From Leptotrichia hongkongensis (GTDB taxonomy: Bacteria; Fusobacteriota; Fusobacteriia; Fusobacteriales; Leptotrichiaceae), in assembly GCF_007990635.1 (NCBI RefSeq), contig NZ_AP019846.1:1054001-1118000 (forward strand): a stretch of DNA of 64,000 nt. Reading direction: 5' to 3'. A model generated the notes under the pieces. It did no database searches, had not been told where the DNA came from, and saw only the letters and a list, made by a program, of their open reading frames with translations. A program made the position numbers and the translations under genes. Numbering within the stretch: the stretch's first letter is position 1; each line of letters opens with the position of its first letter. This document shows positions 18,021 through 26,825 of the stretch, piece by piece.

Positions 18021-18719
18021 TTATTTGTGTGAATGTAAGTAAGGATTGCTGCACACGTAATCTTCCTTTTTCTCATAAACTCGAATATTGCCTTCCACAA
18101 CAAAAATGGAGTCGATGTAGTCGTAAATTTTTTCCAGTTCGTGAGAAATTACAACGATTGTCGAGTCTGACAGTTCCTTTATTTTTTCAAAAAGTTTAAA
18201 TTCAAATTCCTTATCCAGAAATGACTCTGGCTCATCAAGAAAAATCAGTTCTGGTGAAGAAATTAAGGCACGTGCAATTAATGCCCTTTGAAGCTGTCCT
18301 CCAGATACTTCATTTATTAATTTATTTTTTAAATGAAAAATATCAAATTCCTCCAAGAGTATTTCAGCACGTTTTTTTTCTTCATTGTTAAATCTTCTAA
18401 AAAGGTTATTTTTATTAGTCAATCCCGATATTACCAAGTCAAAAATGTTAATGGGAAAGGAAGTGTCAAATTCCCTTATTTGTGGTAAATACCCAATTTT
18501 GTTTTCACTTGTAAAAAATTCAATACTGCCAGAATTTTTTCTCAAAAATCCAAGCATAACCTTTACTAAAGTAGATTTTCCGCCACCATTTCTTCCCAGA
18601 ATTGCAACATTTTTTCCTTTAAAAATATCTAAGTTTATATCGTTCAAAATATAATCATTGTTGTATTTAAAATTAAGGTTTTGCACGCTCACAAGTTTTT
18701 TATTCTGTCCGTTAGTCAT
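18021..18719 (-). CDS. znuC: Zinc/manganese ABC transporter ATPase
   Basis: About 232 residues. Walker A GRNGGGKS near 43, Q-loop in GYLPQ, signature VSGGQLQRALIARAL near 140, Walker B LIFLDEP near 162, H-loop VISHE near 192. It powers metal uptake with the permease that follows 42 bases on. Start: AAAGGAT lies 11 bases before the ATG at 18719; a TTG one codon earlier is an alternative. Confidence 0.9.
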   Translation of the reverse strand: MTNGQNKKLVSVQNLNFKYNNDYILNDINLDIFKGKNVAILGRNGGGKSTLVKVMLGFLRKNSGSIEFFTSENKIGYLPQIREFDTSFPINIFDLVISGLTNKNNLFRRFNNEEKKRAEILLEEFDIFHLKNKLINEVSGGQLQRALIARALISSPELIFLDEPESFLDKEFEFKLFEKIKELSDSTIVVISHELEKIYDYIDSIFVVEGNIRVYEKKEDYVCSNPYLHSHK

Positions 18720-18769
18720 CAAATTTTTATCCTTTCGTTTTCTTCTCGTTCTTTTTTGAATAAAAATTT

Positions 18770-19711
18770 TTAATTTAAATAATCTACAAACTGTTTTAGA
18801 TTTTCAAAGACATTTTCTTTGTCAACATTAAATTCAGCAACTTTTGAGTTAGGAATTTCTTTTGAAATGGCTTCAGCACTTTGTTTTGGAAATTGAGGCT
18901 GAACTAGGATTGTTGTTATGTTATGTTCTTTTGCTTCGTCGATAATTTCTTTTATTTGTTGTGCTGATGGCTCTTTTCCTTCCTGTTCGATTGAAATTTC
19001 TTCAATAGCATAATTTTTTAGGAAATAGTTTAATGCAGGGTGATAAATCATAAATGATTTTTTAGTTTTTGAAGCCATTTTTTGCGAAAGTTCTGCTTTT
19101 ACTTGATTAAGTTCTGTGATGAAAGCATTGTAATTTTTTTCAAAAGTTTCTTTTTTTTCTGGATAAAGTTTTGACAATTCATTTTTTATATTTTCAGCAA
19201 CTTTAGGCATCATATCAAGCGAGAACCATACATGCGGATCAATTCCACCGTGTCCTTCATGCTCGTGATGATGTTCGTGTTCTTCTTCCTTTTTATCTGC
19301 ATGTTCATGCTCATGCTCATGTTCGTGATCATGATCTCCTTTGATAAATAAATTTTTATCAACACCATCCAAAACATTAACAATTTTATTTTTATCGCTT
19401 AGGCTGTTAGAAATAGTTTCTTCAAATCCTAACATATTGTAAGTGAAAAATACTTTTGAATTTTCCAGAGTTTTCAAATCTGAAGGTTTTGGCTCAAATA
19501 GTTCATGATTCATATTTGGCTGTACAATTGAAATAACTTCAAAATCATCTCCTGCAATTTTTTGAGTAAGCCATCTTAAAGGTGGTACGCTTGTTACAAT
19601 TTTTTCCTTTGCTCCTGCAGTAGTTCCTTGCTCTTTTTTAGTTTCTGATTTATTTCCACAAGAAAAAATAAACAGAGCTGATAATAAAAATAATGATAAT
19701 AATTTTTTCAT
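18770..19711 (-). CDS. znuA: Zinc/manganese-binding lipoprotein of the ABC importer
   Basis: 313-residue periplasmic-type binding protein of the ZnuA/TroA family. The signal ends in a lipobox (FIFSC), so it is tethered. Metal ligands: the His in NMNHELFEP near 68, a His in GGIDPHVWFSL, and later HPALNYF. Between them, around residues 125-155, lies a His/Glu/Asp-rich loop (many HEH repeats) characteristic of zinc rather than manganese binders. First gene of the znuACB-like operon, 143 bases downstream of the Fur-family gene on the same strand. Confidence 0.9.
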   Translation of the reverse strand: MKKLLSLFLLSALFIFSCGNKSETKKEQGTTAGAKEKIVTSVPPLRWLTQKIAGDDFEVISIVQPNMNHELFEPKPSDLKTLENSKVFFTYNMLGFEETISNSLSDKNKIVNVLDGVDKNLFIKGDHDHEHEHEHEHADKKEEEHEHHHEHEGHGGIDPHVWFSLDMMPKVAENIKNELSKLYPEKKETFEKNYNAFITELNQVKAELSQKMASKTKKSFMIYHPALNYFLKNYAIEEISIEQEGKEPSAQQIKEIIDEAKEHNITTILVQPQFPKQSAEAISKEIPNSKVAEFNVDKENVFENLKQFVDYLN

Positions 19712-19755
19712 TTTAATTCCTCCTATATGTATTTTTTGTAATAAAATAATGAATT

Positions 19756-19845
19756 AATTAAAAACTTTTCTAGAAAAAGATAAAAACTTAATATTTTTAA
19801 ATAATTAAAATATAATTTCATTTCTCAAACAGAGTCTAGTATAAA
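19756..19845 (-). repeat. Dispersed intergenic repeat, family B, copy 2
   Basis: The complement begins TTTATACTAGACTCTGTTTG and aligns with 10443-10538 over about 90 bases with scattered differences. It occupies the gap between the Fur-family gene and znuA and may affect operon read-through. Confidence 0.6.
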
Positions 19846-19853
19846 TCATAGAT

Positions 19854-20210
19854 TTAATCACAATCGTTGCATTTTCCTTTAAAAATCGAAAGATGTGACA
19901 ATAGTGAAAAGCCTCGTTTTTTTAATTCGCTTTTTTCTTTTTCTGTTTCTTCATTTGAAAATTCATGCACGGTTTCAATATGCTTGCAAGAATCACAAAT
20001 AAAAAAATTGGCATTTTCTTCCTTAAAGTAATATTTTTCATTTTCAAAGTCGAATGAAAAAATATAATTATTTTTCTCTAAAAATTCCAAAGCCCGATAA
20101 ACTGTCGATAAGTCAAAATCCACTTTTGATTTTAAAAATTTGGCATTTATTGGAGTGTCTGAAGACTGTATAAGATTAAGTATTTGCTGCCTTTTCTTAG
20201 TTAATTTCAT
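19854..20210 (-). CDS. Fur-family metalloregulator, probably Zur
   Basis: 118 residues, short for the family (usually 135-150). N-terminal winged helix with FDLSTVYRALEFLEKN as recognition helix, then a C-terminal dimerisation part. Structural-zinc CxxC pairs appear in FICDSCKH near 73 and in the last residues, KCNDCD. Location upstream of a zinc-type importer suggests Zur; PerR and Fur are alternatives since paralogues are hard to separate by eye. A palindromic operator lies just upstream, indicating autoregulation. Confidence 0.8.
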   Translation of the reverse strand: MKLTKKRQQILNLIQSSDTPINAKFLKSKVDFDLSTVYRALEFLEKNNYIFSFDFENEKYYFKEENANFFICDSCKHIETVHEFSNEETEKEKSELKKRGFSLLSHLSIFKGKCNDCD

Positions 20211-20244
20211 AATAACATCTCCTAATAATAAAAAACGTTTTTAT

Positions 20245-20271
20245 TTTGCAAATTTGCAAATCATTCGCAAA
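20245..20271. promoter_or_regulatory. Overlapping palindromic operators for the Fur-family regulator
   Basis: TTTGCAAATTTGCAAA (20245-20260) is a perfect 16-bp palindrome. It overlaps TTTGCAAATCATTCGCAAA (20253-20271), a 9-1-9 inverted repeat with one mismatch, the geometry typical of Fur/Zur boxes. The pair sits 35-60 bases before the start of the regulator gene. Confidence 0.75.
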
Positions 20272-20332
20272 CATTTTTGATTATATATTAAAAAAATTAT
20301 TTGTCAAATGAATAGATTTTCATATAAATATT

Positions 20333-20405
20333 AAATTATAGTAAAAGTTATTTAAAAAGGAATTCAAAAGTTATGACTATTTGTTAATTTATATAATTTT
20401 TGTAG
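20333..20405 (-). repeat. Dispersed intergenic repeat, family A, copy 4
   Basis: The complement reads AAAAATTATATAAATT, then AATAGTCATAACTTTTGA, then TTTTTAAATAACTTTTACTATAATTT, in the same order as the other copies but lacking the GGGTTTGA block. It lies in the 390-base divergent gap between the Fur-family and MarR genes. Confidence 0.6.
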
Positions 20406-20520
20406 TTTAATTTTAGATAGCTTTGAGTGCATTTTAGAATAAAATATTATTTTTCTATTAATATAAGTTTTTGGATAGTATAATTTGACTCAAAATATTT
20501 ATATACAAAAAATTTTTAAA

Positions 20521-20555
20521 TTGACAAAAATAATTCTTTATAGTATTATACTATA
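20521..20555 (+). promoter_or_regulatory. Promoter and MarR-type operator
   Basis: TTGACA at 20521-20526, 17 bases, TATTAT at 20544-20549. A perfect 8-1-8 inverted repeat, TATAGTAT-T-ATACTATA (20539-20555), covers the -10 region and is a natural operator for the MarR regulator encoded immediately downstream. Confidence 0.75.
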
Positions 20556-20601
20556 TAGAAATAAAATTAATAAAATAATTTTGTTTAGATTAGGAGATAA
20601 A

Positions 20602-21057
20602 ATGAATAAAAAAGTAAATTTGGGAATATATGTAAGCAAAATTAAGCAGATACATGATAGAATTTTAAATTACATTCTTTCAAAAAGAGAAATTACCATT
20701 TTTAATGGCGAACGTGGGAAAATCCTGCATATACTCTGGAAAAAAGATAATATAACGTGCAAGGAATTGTCGGAAAAAACCGGGCTTGCAATAAATACGC
20801 TTACACCAATGCTGGATAGGATTGAAAAGGCTGGTCTGATAGAAAGAGCACCACATCCTGATGATAGACGGAAAGTGCTTATAAAACTTACGGGATACGC
20901 ACAAGGCTTTAAAAAAGAATATGAAGAAATTTCTGAAACTATGACAAATTATGTTTATGAAGGGTTTTCTCAAGAGGAAATTGAGATGTGTGAAGAGTTT
21001 TTTAAAAGAATTTCACAAAATTTAGAAAAAGTTGAAAAGGAAATATGTAAAAAATGA
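20602..21057 (+). CDS. MarR-family transcriptional regulator
   Basis: 151-residue winged-helix regulator. Recognition region LAINTLTPMLDRIEKAGLI, followed by the MarR wing motif HPDDRRKVLIKLT. ATG at 20602 follows TAGGAG; a longer frame reaches back to 20485 but runs through the promoter. The gene lies 15 bases before an osmoprotectant ABC ATPase gene, and MarR-type regulators (OpcR, GbsR) control such importers in Bacillus. It probably represses itself and the transporter. The signal it senses is unknown. Confidence 0.85.
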   Translation: MNKKVNLGIYVSKIKQIHDRILNYILSKREITIFNGERGKILHILWKKDNITCKELSEKTGLAINTLTPMLDRIEKAGLIERAPHPDDRRKVLIKLTGYAQGFKKEYEEISETMTNYVYEGFSQEEIEMCEEFFKRISQNLEKVEKEICKK

Positions 21058-21072
21058 TAGGAAGGAGAGAAT

Positions 21073-21903
21073 ATGAAAAAAATTATAGAATTTCAGAATG
21101 TGAATAAAGTGTATCCGAATGGAAATGAAGCTGTAAAAGATATAAATTTTTCGATAAATGAAGGAGAATTTATTGTGTTTATCGGAACTTCGGGAAGCGG
21201 AAAAACTACAGCTTTAAAAATGATAAATAGGCTGGAGGATGCGACTTCTGGAAAAATAGAAATAAAAGGGAAAAATATTTTTGAATATAATATTCATAAA
21301 ATGCGTTGGAATATGGGTTATGTCTTACAGCAAGTTGCTTTGTTTCCCCATTTGACAGTAGAAGAAAATATAAGTATCGTGCCTGAACTGAAAGGGTGGA
21401 AGAAAGAGGAGATTAAGGCAAGGACAGAAGAACTTCTGGAAATGATTGGGCTAGAAAGCGAGAAATATTTGAAAAGAATGCCGTCTGAACTGTCTGGCGG
21501 GGAAGCACAGAGAATCGGAATTGCAAGGGCATTAGTAGGGAATCCTGAAATTATACTTATGGATGAGCCTTTTAGCGCATTAGATCCAATTACAAGGAAA
21601 AGTTTACAGAAAGACATAAAGGAATTGCAGCAGAAAATTAATAAAACGATTGTTTTTGTAACGCATGATATTGAAGAAGCCTTTTATCTGGGAGACAAGA
21701 TTTTTATAATTAAGGATGGGGAAATTCTTCAATCTGGGACGAAATCCGAATTAATTAATAATCCGAAAGATGAATTTGTAAGGGAATTTATCAGTTTGGA
21801 GCAAAATAAGAATATTGAAAATGAAATTGATAAAAAAATTATTGAGAAATTAAAGGAAAATGGAGAATATGAGAAATTTCTTCTGGAAATAAAAAAAATA
21901 TAA
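21073..21903 (+). CDS. Osmoprotectant ABC transporter ATPase (OpuCA/ProV type)
   Basis: 276 residues. Walker A GTSGSGKT near 38, the ProV/OpuA-type segment MGYVLQQVALFPHLTVEENI, signature LSGGEAQRIGIARAL, Walker B IILMDEPFSALDP, H-loop FVTHD. No complete CBS domain pair after the ATPase; the tail is short and charged. Energises uptake of compatible solutes such as glycine betaine or carnitine with the permease/binding fusion encoded about 0.9 kb downstream. Starts 15 bases after marR with GGAAGGAGAG as ribosome site. Confidence 0.9.
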   Translation: MKKIIEFQNVNKVYPNGNEAVKDINFSINEGEFIVFIGTSGSGKTTALKMINRLEDATSGKIEIKGKNIFEYNIHKMRWNMGYVLQQVALFPHLTVEENISIVPELKGWKKEEIKARTEELLEMIGLESEKYLKRMPSELSGGEAQRIGIARALVGNPEIILMDEPFSALDPITRKSLQKDIKELQQKINKTIVFVTHDIEEAFYLGDKIFIIKDGEILQSGTKSELINNPKDEFVREFISLEQNKNIENEIDKKIIEKLKENGEYEKFLLEIKKI

Positions 21904-22048
21904 AATAAAAATGAAAAAAATTTTTAAAAGATTATTATTTTAATAGTTTTCAGAAATATCCTAATAAAGAAGTAATTTTAATAATTTTTGAAAATAAATT
22001 ATTAATAAAACTAAGAAAAACAATTTGAAAGAAAGAAGGAAAATAAAA

Positions 22049-22579
22049 ATGAAAAAAACATTAGTGGTTTTGGCACATCCTGATATGGAAAATTCAAGAG
22101 CAAATAAAGCCTTTAAAGAAGAAACAGAAAAATTATCAAATGTAGAGTTATACAATATTTATGAAAAATATCCTGATGGAAAGATTGATGTTGAAAAAGA
22201 ACTGAAATTATTATCTGAAACAGGGACTTTAATATTGCAGTTTCCTTTATTTTGGTTTAATTGTCCGTCTTTACTTAAAGAATGGATAGATACTGTATTT
22301 ATGGCAGCTCATTATGGGGAAAATAAAGTGCTTAAAGGTAAAAAAATTGGAGTTGCAGTGACAACTGGAGGAATTGCATCAAGATATGATGGAACAAATG
22401 GATTGACAATAAAAGAAGTGTTAAAACCATTTTTATTAAGCATAGCTTATGTCGAAGGAATTGAACTGCCAATTTATTCATTATATGGGGCAATGCCTGA
22501 TTTAAGCGATGAAAAGATTGTTGAAAGTGCAAAAAAATATGCAGAATATATAAAAAATAATTCACAAGATTTAGATTAA
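22049..22579 (+). CDS. NAD(P)H:quinone oxidoreductase-type flavoprotein
   Basis: 176 residues, flavodoxin-like fold of the NQO1/KefF/MdaB group. VVLAHPDMENSRANKAF near the start and LQFPLFWFNCPSLLKEWIDTVF in the middle are family signatures; TTGGIASRYDG binds flavin. Probably reduces quinones or electrophiles in two-electron steps. The start is the ATG at 22049 after GAAGGAAAA. It lies between the two genes of an osmoprotectant importer, an unusual position, and 145 bases after the ATPase gene. Confidence 0.85.
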   Translation: MKKTLVVLAHPDMENSRANKAFKEETEKLSNVELYNIYEKYPDGKIDVEKELKLLSETGTLILQFPLFWFNCPSLLKEWIDTVFMAAHYGENKVLKGKKIGVAVTTGGIASRYDGTNGLTIKEVLKPFLLSIAYVEGIELPIYSLYGAMPDLSDEKIVESAKKYAEYIKNNSQDLD

Positions 22580-22766
22580 ATTCAAAATAATCAGTTATAA
22601 TTAGGTATACTGAAAACTATTAAAATAATAATTTTTTTAAATTAAAAATAACAGTATAGGTTTTATAACAATTCATAAACCAAAAACAACATAGATTTTG
22701 AATTTTTTAGATACTCCCTGATTTAACTTTAAATGAGAAAATTTTAGAAATAAAAGGAGAAAAATA

Positions 22767-24287
22767 ATGAATAATAACTTTTTTCAAGTATTTTATGAGC
22801 GTAAAGAGGAGTTTTTCAAGGCTATTATTGAGCATATGCAGATTTCATTTTATGCACTTGTAATTGCTTTAATTATTGCAATTCCGCTTGGAATTTATTT
22901 GACATATAAGAAGAAAATAGCAGAAATAATTATCGGACTTACAGCAATAATGCAAACTATACCTTCACTAGCATTACTTGGATTATTGATTCCAATTATG
23001 GGAATTGGTAGAAAACCAGCAATTACAGCACTTGTAATTTATGCCTTGCTTCCAATTTTACGAAACACATATACAGGAATAAATGGGGTAGATCCAGTAT
23101 ATATGGTAGCTTCAAGGGCTATGGGAATGAATAAGGCACAGCAGCTTTTTAAAATTCAATTGCCACTTGCAATGCCTGTAATTATGGCAGGAATCCGTAC
23201 AGCAACAGTGCTTATCATTGGAACGGCGACACTTGCTTCGTTAATTGGTGCAGGAGGGCTTGGAAAACTGATTCTGCTTGGACTTGATAGAAACAATATG
23301 AACTTAATTTTGCTTGGAGCAATTCCGTCAGCATTGTTAGCAATTTTATTTGATTTTGTGCTTAAAAAACTGGAAAATAAAAATTGGAAAGTAATTGTAA
23401 TTTCATTTATAAGTCTATTTATAATATTTTTTGCTGGAAATTCAGTAATGAATAAGCAAAGCAAAAAAGATAAAATTGTAATTTCGGGGAAATTGGGAAC
23501 AGAGCCTGAAATATTGATAAATATGTATAAACTTCTGATTGAAGCGGAAATGAACGTGGATGTGGAACTAAAAGCAGGATTTGGAAATACATCATTTAAC
23601 TTTAATGCCTTGAAATCAGGAGATGTTGATATTTATCCTGAATTTACAGGAACTGTAGTATTCACATTCCTTAACGAAACGCCAGTAAGCAATATAAAAG
23701 AGCAAGTTTATGAGCAGGCTAGAAATGGAATCTTGAAAAAATACGACATGGTACTATTGAAGCCGATGGCATACAATAATACTTATGCAGTTGGAGTGAC
23801 ACAAAAATTTGCAAGTGAAAATAATCTTACAAAAATATCGGATTTGGCACGAGTAAAAGATAAAGCAAAAGTTGGTTTCACAAGAGAATTCGTTGACAGG
23901 GAAGACGGATACAAAGGAATGAAGAAATTATATAGCTTCGAATTTTCAAGTGTGAAGGAATTTGAGCCAAAACTACGTTATGTAGCAGTACAAAGTGGAG
24001 ATATAAATGTGATTGACGCTTATTCTACGGATAGTGAACTAGAGCAGTATCATATGACTGTGCTTGAAGATGATAAAAATTTATTTCCGCCATATCAAGG
24101 GGCACCTTTAATGCGAAGCGAAACTCTGAAAAAATATCCAAAATTAGAGCAAATTTTGAATAAATTACATAATAAAGTCACAGATGACGAAATGCGTAAA
24201 ATGAACTTTGAAGTGGGAGTCAATGGAAAAAAGGCTTATGATGTGGCAAAGGAATATTTGATTAAAAATGGAATGATAAAAAAATAA
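22767..24287 (+). CDS. Osmoprotectant ABC transporter permease fused to binding protein (OpuCB-OpuCC type)
   Basis: 506 residues. The N-terminal part (about 1-215) is a multi-helix permease with the cytoplasmic loop ASRAMGMNKAQQLFKIQLPLA. A further hydrophobic anchor (about 212-228) leads into an OpuAC-like substrate-binding domain (about 240-506) with GTEPEILINMYKLLIEA and SGDVDIYPEFTGTVV. Fused permease/binding proteins are known in this family. It pairs with the ATPase upstream. AAAGGAG precedes ATG; a strong terminator follows. Confidence 0.92.
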   Translation: MNNNFFQVFYERKEEFFKAIIEHMQISFYALVIALIIAIPLGIYLTYKKKIAEIIIGLTAIMQTIPSLALLGLLIPIMGIGRKPAITALVIYALLPILRNTYTGINGVDPVYMVASRAMGMNKAQQLFKIQLPLAMPVIMAGIRTATVLIIGTATLASLIGAGGLGKLILLGLDRNNMNLILLGAIPSALLAILFDFVLKKLENKNWKVIVISFISLFIIFFAGNSVMNKQSKKDKIVISGKLGTEPEILINMYKLLIEAEMNVDVELKAGFGNTSFNFNALKSGDVDIYPEFTGTVVFTFLNETPVSNIKEQVYEQARNGILKKYDMVLLKPMAYNNTYAVGVTQKFASENNLTKISDLARVKDKAKVGFTREFVDREDGYKGMKKLYSFEFSSVKEFEPKLRYVAVQSGDINVIDAYSTDSELEQYHMTVLEDDKNLFPPYQGAPLMRSETLKKYPKLEQILNKLHNKVTDDEMRKMNFEVGVNGKKAYDVAKEYLIKNGMIKK

Positions 24288-24295
24288 AAACAAAA

Positions 24296-24334
24296 AATGA
24301 CAGTATATCAATTTTTATCACTGTCATTTTTTTC
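24296..24334 (+). terminator. Terminator of the osmoprotectant locus
   Basis: AATGACAGT and ACTGTCATT arms around a 15-base loop, followed by a T run and C. Confidence 0.85.
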
Positions 24335-24431
24335 TTAAATAGTGAATATGGAGAGAGTATTATAAAATTCACTATTCAAGATATGAATTATTAAAAATAT
24401 ATTTGTTAGCATTATTATTAGTATGACTATT

Positions 24432-24932
24432 TTATTGGTTTAAAGGCATGTTATTAGGTTTAGACCTTCTAGGTTTGTGATTTAACATTTCTATTAGTTT
24501 GTTTGCCTCATCTTTTGAGACTTTTCCGCTATTTAAAGATTTTGTAAGAGACTGAATTTCTGTGTCAGTTAATCTTTTTGGTGCGTCTTTTGGCCTGCAT
24601 TTATCATTTGCTTTACTGTGTGGACCTTTTCTTTCCAGCATTTTTGCAATTTCTGCCCCTTCATCTTTTGTAATTTTTCCATTATTTAATTTGGTTTTCA
24701 ATTCTTCGATTCTAGCTGAATCAGGTTTTTTTATAATATTTTCGCTTTCATCCACAAGATTTCCATTACTGTCTTTTTGCAGTCTGTGTGGTGGTTTGCA
24801 TTCATCATTAGCCATGCTATTTGCAGTAGTAGTTCTGCTAGAATTATTTGTCGCAACAGTTGTTCCTGCGAATACTGATAATGAAGTTAATAAAGCGATT
24901 CCTAAAATTTTTTTCTTACCTATTTTTTTCAT
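24432..24932 (-). CDS. Secreted protein with two helical repeats, unknown function
   Basis: 166 residues. Cleavable signal peptide (KKILGIALLTSLSVFAGTTVA). The mature part contains two related units: ELKTKLNNGKITKDEGAEIA and SLTKSLNSGKVSKDEANKLI, each preceded by a Cys-Lys/Arg-Pro segment (DECKPPH, DKCRPKD). The units resemble short SHOCT-like helical hairpins. Exported to the periplasm or surface; function not recognised. A ribosome site (GGAGGAAC) precedes the ATG. Confidence 0.7.
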   Translation of the reverse strand: MKKIGKKKILGIALLTSLSVFAGTTVATNNSSRTTTANSMANDECKPPHRLQKDSNGNLVDESENIIKKPDSARIEELKTKLNNGKITKDEGAEIAKMLERKGPHSKANDKCRPKDAPKRLTDTEIQSLTKSLNSGKVSKDEANKLIEMLNHKPRRSKPNNMPLNQ

Positions 24933-25098
24933 AGTAGTTCCTCCGTTTATTTATTTTTATTTTTTGCATCGTTCCTTATCGACAAGGATATAATATCAAT
25001 AAATTTTGACAAAATTATGTAAAATTTGTGTCTTTTTTGTGAAGTTTTAAAATTTTTTTGAAAAAATATTCTACTTTGGTAATTTTAAGTTAATATAA

Positions 25099-25127
25099 TT
25101 GAATTAAAAAGATTTTTTTAGTATAAT
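25099..25127 (+). promoter_or_regulatory. Promoter for the DUF1232 gene
   Basis: TTGAAT at 25099-25104, 17 bases, TATAAT at 25122-25127; the start codon is 33 bases downstream. Confidence 0.65.
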
Positions 25128-25159
25128 TAAGAAGATTAAGTTTATGAAAGGGGAAAATT

Positions 25160-25567
25160 ATGTTAAAAAGAGCAAAAAAATTGTATGAAAAATATAAAAA
25201 AACAAAAGTTACAGTAGAAGATTTGAAAAAGGCAGGAAAATTGAAAAATCATCTAGGGGCAGTTGCCACAAAATTTGGGCTTCTTGTTAGAATGCTGCAG
25301 GCAGGTAGAAGAGGAGAATTTAAGATTCCGGCGATGGATAAGGTAAAAATCATTGGAGCAATTGTTTATGTGATTTCAACAATTGATGCGGTGCCTGATA
25401 TTTTACCCATTATTGGATTTGGCGATGATATTGGGATTGTAACTTATGTTATTTCAAAATTAGGGAATTTAATTTCTGAATATGAAAAATTTGAGATACA
25501 GAAGAAAAGAGAAGACAAAGATAGGAATGTAGATTGGGATAATCTAAGAGTTGTAAATGAAGATTAG
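25160..25567 (+). CDS. DUF1232 (YkvA-like) membrane-associated protein
   Basis: 135 residues with the family core IIGAIVYVISTIDAVPDILP followed by GFGDDIGIVTYVISKL, a hydrophobic helix-turn-helix. The function of the family is not established. AAAGGGGAAA precedes ATG. It is followed after 12 bases by an RNA-binding-protein gene and probably shares its transcript. Confidence 0.85.
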   Translation: MLKRAKKLYEKYKKTKVTVEDLKKAGKLKNHLGAVATKFGLLVRMLQAGRRGEFKIPAMDKVKIIGAIVYVISTIDAVPDILPIIGFGDDIGIVTYVISKLGNLISEYEKFEIQKKREDKDRNVDWDNLRVVNED

Positions 25568-25579
25568 AAATGGAGAAAT

Positions 25580-26484
25580 ATGAAAAAAGAAAATTTTTTG
25601 AAGCAGTTTCCGAAAGAAATGGAGTATCTGGCGAGTAAATTATATAATTCATATGAAATTGCACGAAACTATGAAATTATAAGTTTTACTGAGGAATTTT
25701 ATACACCAAATTTTTGGAAGAAGCTTGGAAAAAAGATGGGCGGAGTGAATATTGCCTGTGATGGAGTTTTTAGTGATAGCGATAGACGGCAAATTGCGTT
25801 TGTACCTGAAATTTTTATAAATGGAAATGATAATTTTGAAAATTTTTGTAATGATATTGATAGGAATAGTGAAAATTTTGATATTGATGATGAAAAATAA
25901 AAAGTTATGGAGAATTTGAAGAAAATTTTAGTAAAAATAGTTTTGAATTTCCGAATAAATTGTTAAAAATATCGATAGATTCAAGATTCCGTGAATATTT
26001 ACACAAAGATTTTTTGGGAAGCCTTATGGGTCTTAATATAAAAAGAGAACTTATGGGGGATTTGATTATTGAAAGTGAAAATAAACAGGTTTTGGGATAC
26101 ATTCCAGTTTCTGAAAAAATTGCAGATTACATTATTTCAGAATTAAAACAAATTGGAAAAGCGCCTTGTGAAATTGAAATTATTGAAACCAAAAATAAAA
26201 ATAGTCTTCCAAAATACAAGTATGATGATAAGTTAGTAACTGTTCCATCAAAACGTCTAGATAGTATAGTTTCAACAATTACCAATTTATCCCGTACAAA
26301 AGTAATTGATCCGATTGAAAAAGGAAAAGTGCTGGTAGATTATGTGGAAGAAAAGGACAAGTCAAAAATGCTTGAGATTGGTAGTCTAATTACAGTAAGA
26401 GGATTTGGAAAGTATAAGTTATTTTTGGATAAAGGAGAAACAAAAAAGGGAAAAGAACGAATTCTTGTGAAAAAATATATTTAG
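25580..26484 (+). pseudogene. YlmH-like S4-domain RNA-binding protein, frameshifted
   Basis: Two frames give one roughly 300-residue protein if one A is added in the runs at 25893-25903. The first part (MKKENFLKQFPKEMEYLASKL) and middle (SRFREYLHKDFLGSLMGLNIKR) match the YlmH layout. The C-terminal S4 RNA-binding domain covers SKRLDSIVSTITNLSRTKV to FGKYKLFLDKGETKKGK. YlmH relatives act on ribosomes, including rescue of stalled large subunits. Such a conserved gene would normally be intact, which favours a sequencing undercall here. Confidence 0.75.
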
Positions 26485-26556
26485 AATTTTAAAATAAAAA
26501 AATAAACTTATTAATTTTAATTTAAATATTTTAAATTAAAGAAAGAAGGTAGAAAA

Positions 26557-26739
26557 ATGAGAGATGTTACGCCAAAAAGCAATTTTGAAATACTTATAAG
26601 ATGTCTGGTAATAGCGGTTGGAATAGTGGCAGTAATTGCTTTTCTAAAATTGGCATTTTCGGTATTTTTATCAGTTGCAGGTTGGATAATTCCGATTGCA
26701 TTAATATTATTTTTGTATGAAAAATTCAAGGAAAAATAA
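26557..26739 (+). CDS. Small membrane protein, 60 residues
   Basis: AGAAGGTAGAAAA precedes the ATG. The body is nearly all hydrophobic: CLVIAVGIVAVIAFLKLAF then FLSVAGWIIPIALILFLY, forming one long or two short transmembrane helices, with a Lys-rich end. Function unknown; it sits between the YlmH-like gene and an M48 lipoprotein gene. Confidence 0.6.
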   Translation: MRDVTPKSNFEILIRCLVIAVGIVAVIAFLKLAFSVFLSVAGWIIPIALILFLYEKFKEK

Positions 26740-26825
26740 TATGCTTTAAAAAATAATATTGAAAATTGTAAAAAAAAATTGTAAAATTAAACAAATATAT
26801 CTAAAAAAGGAAAAGGAGTTTAAAA

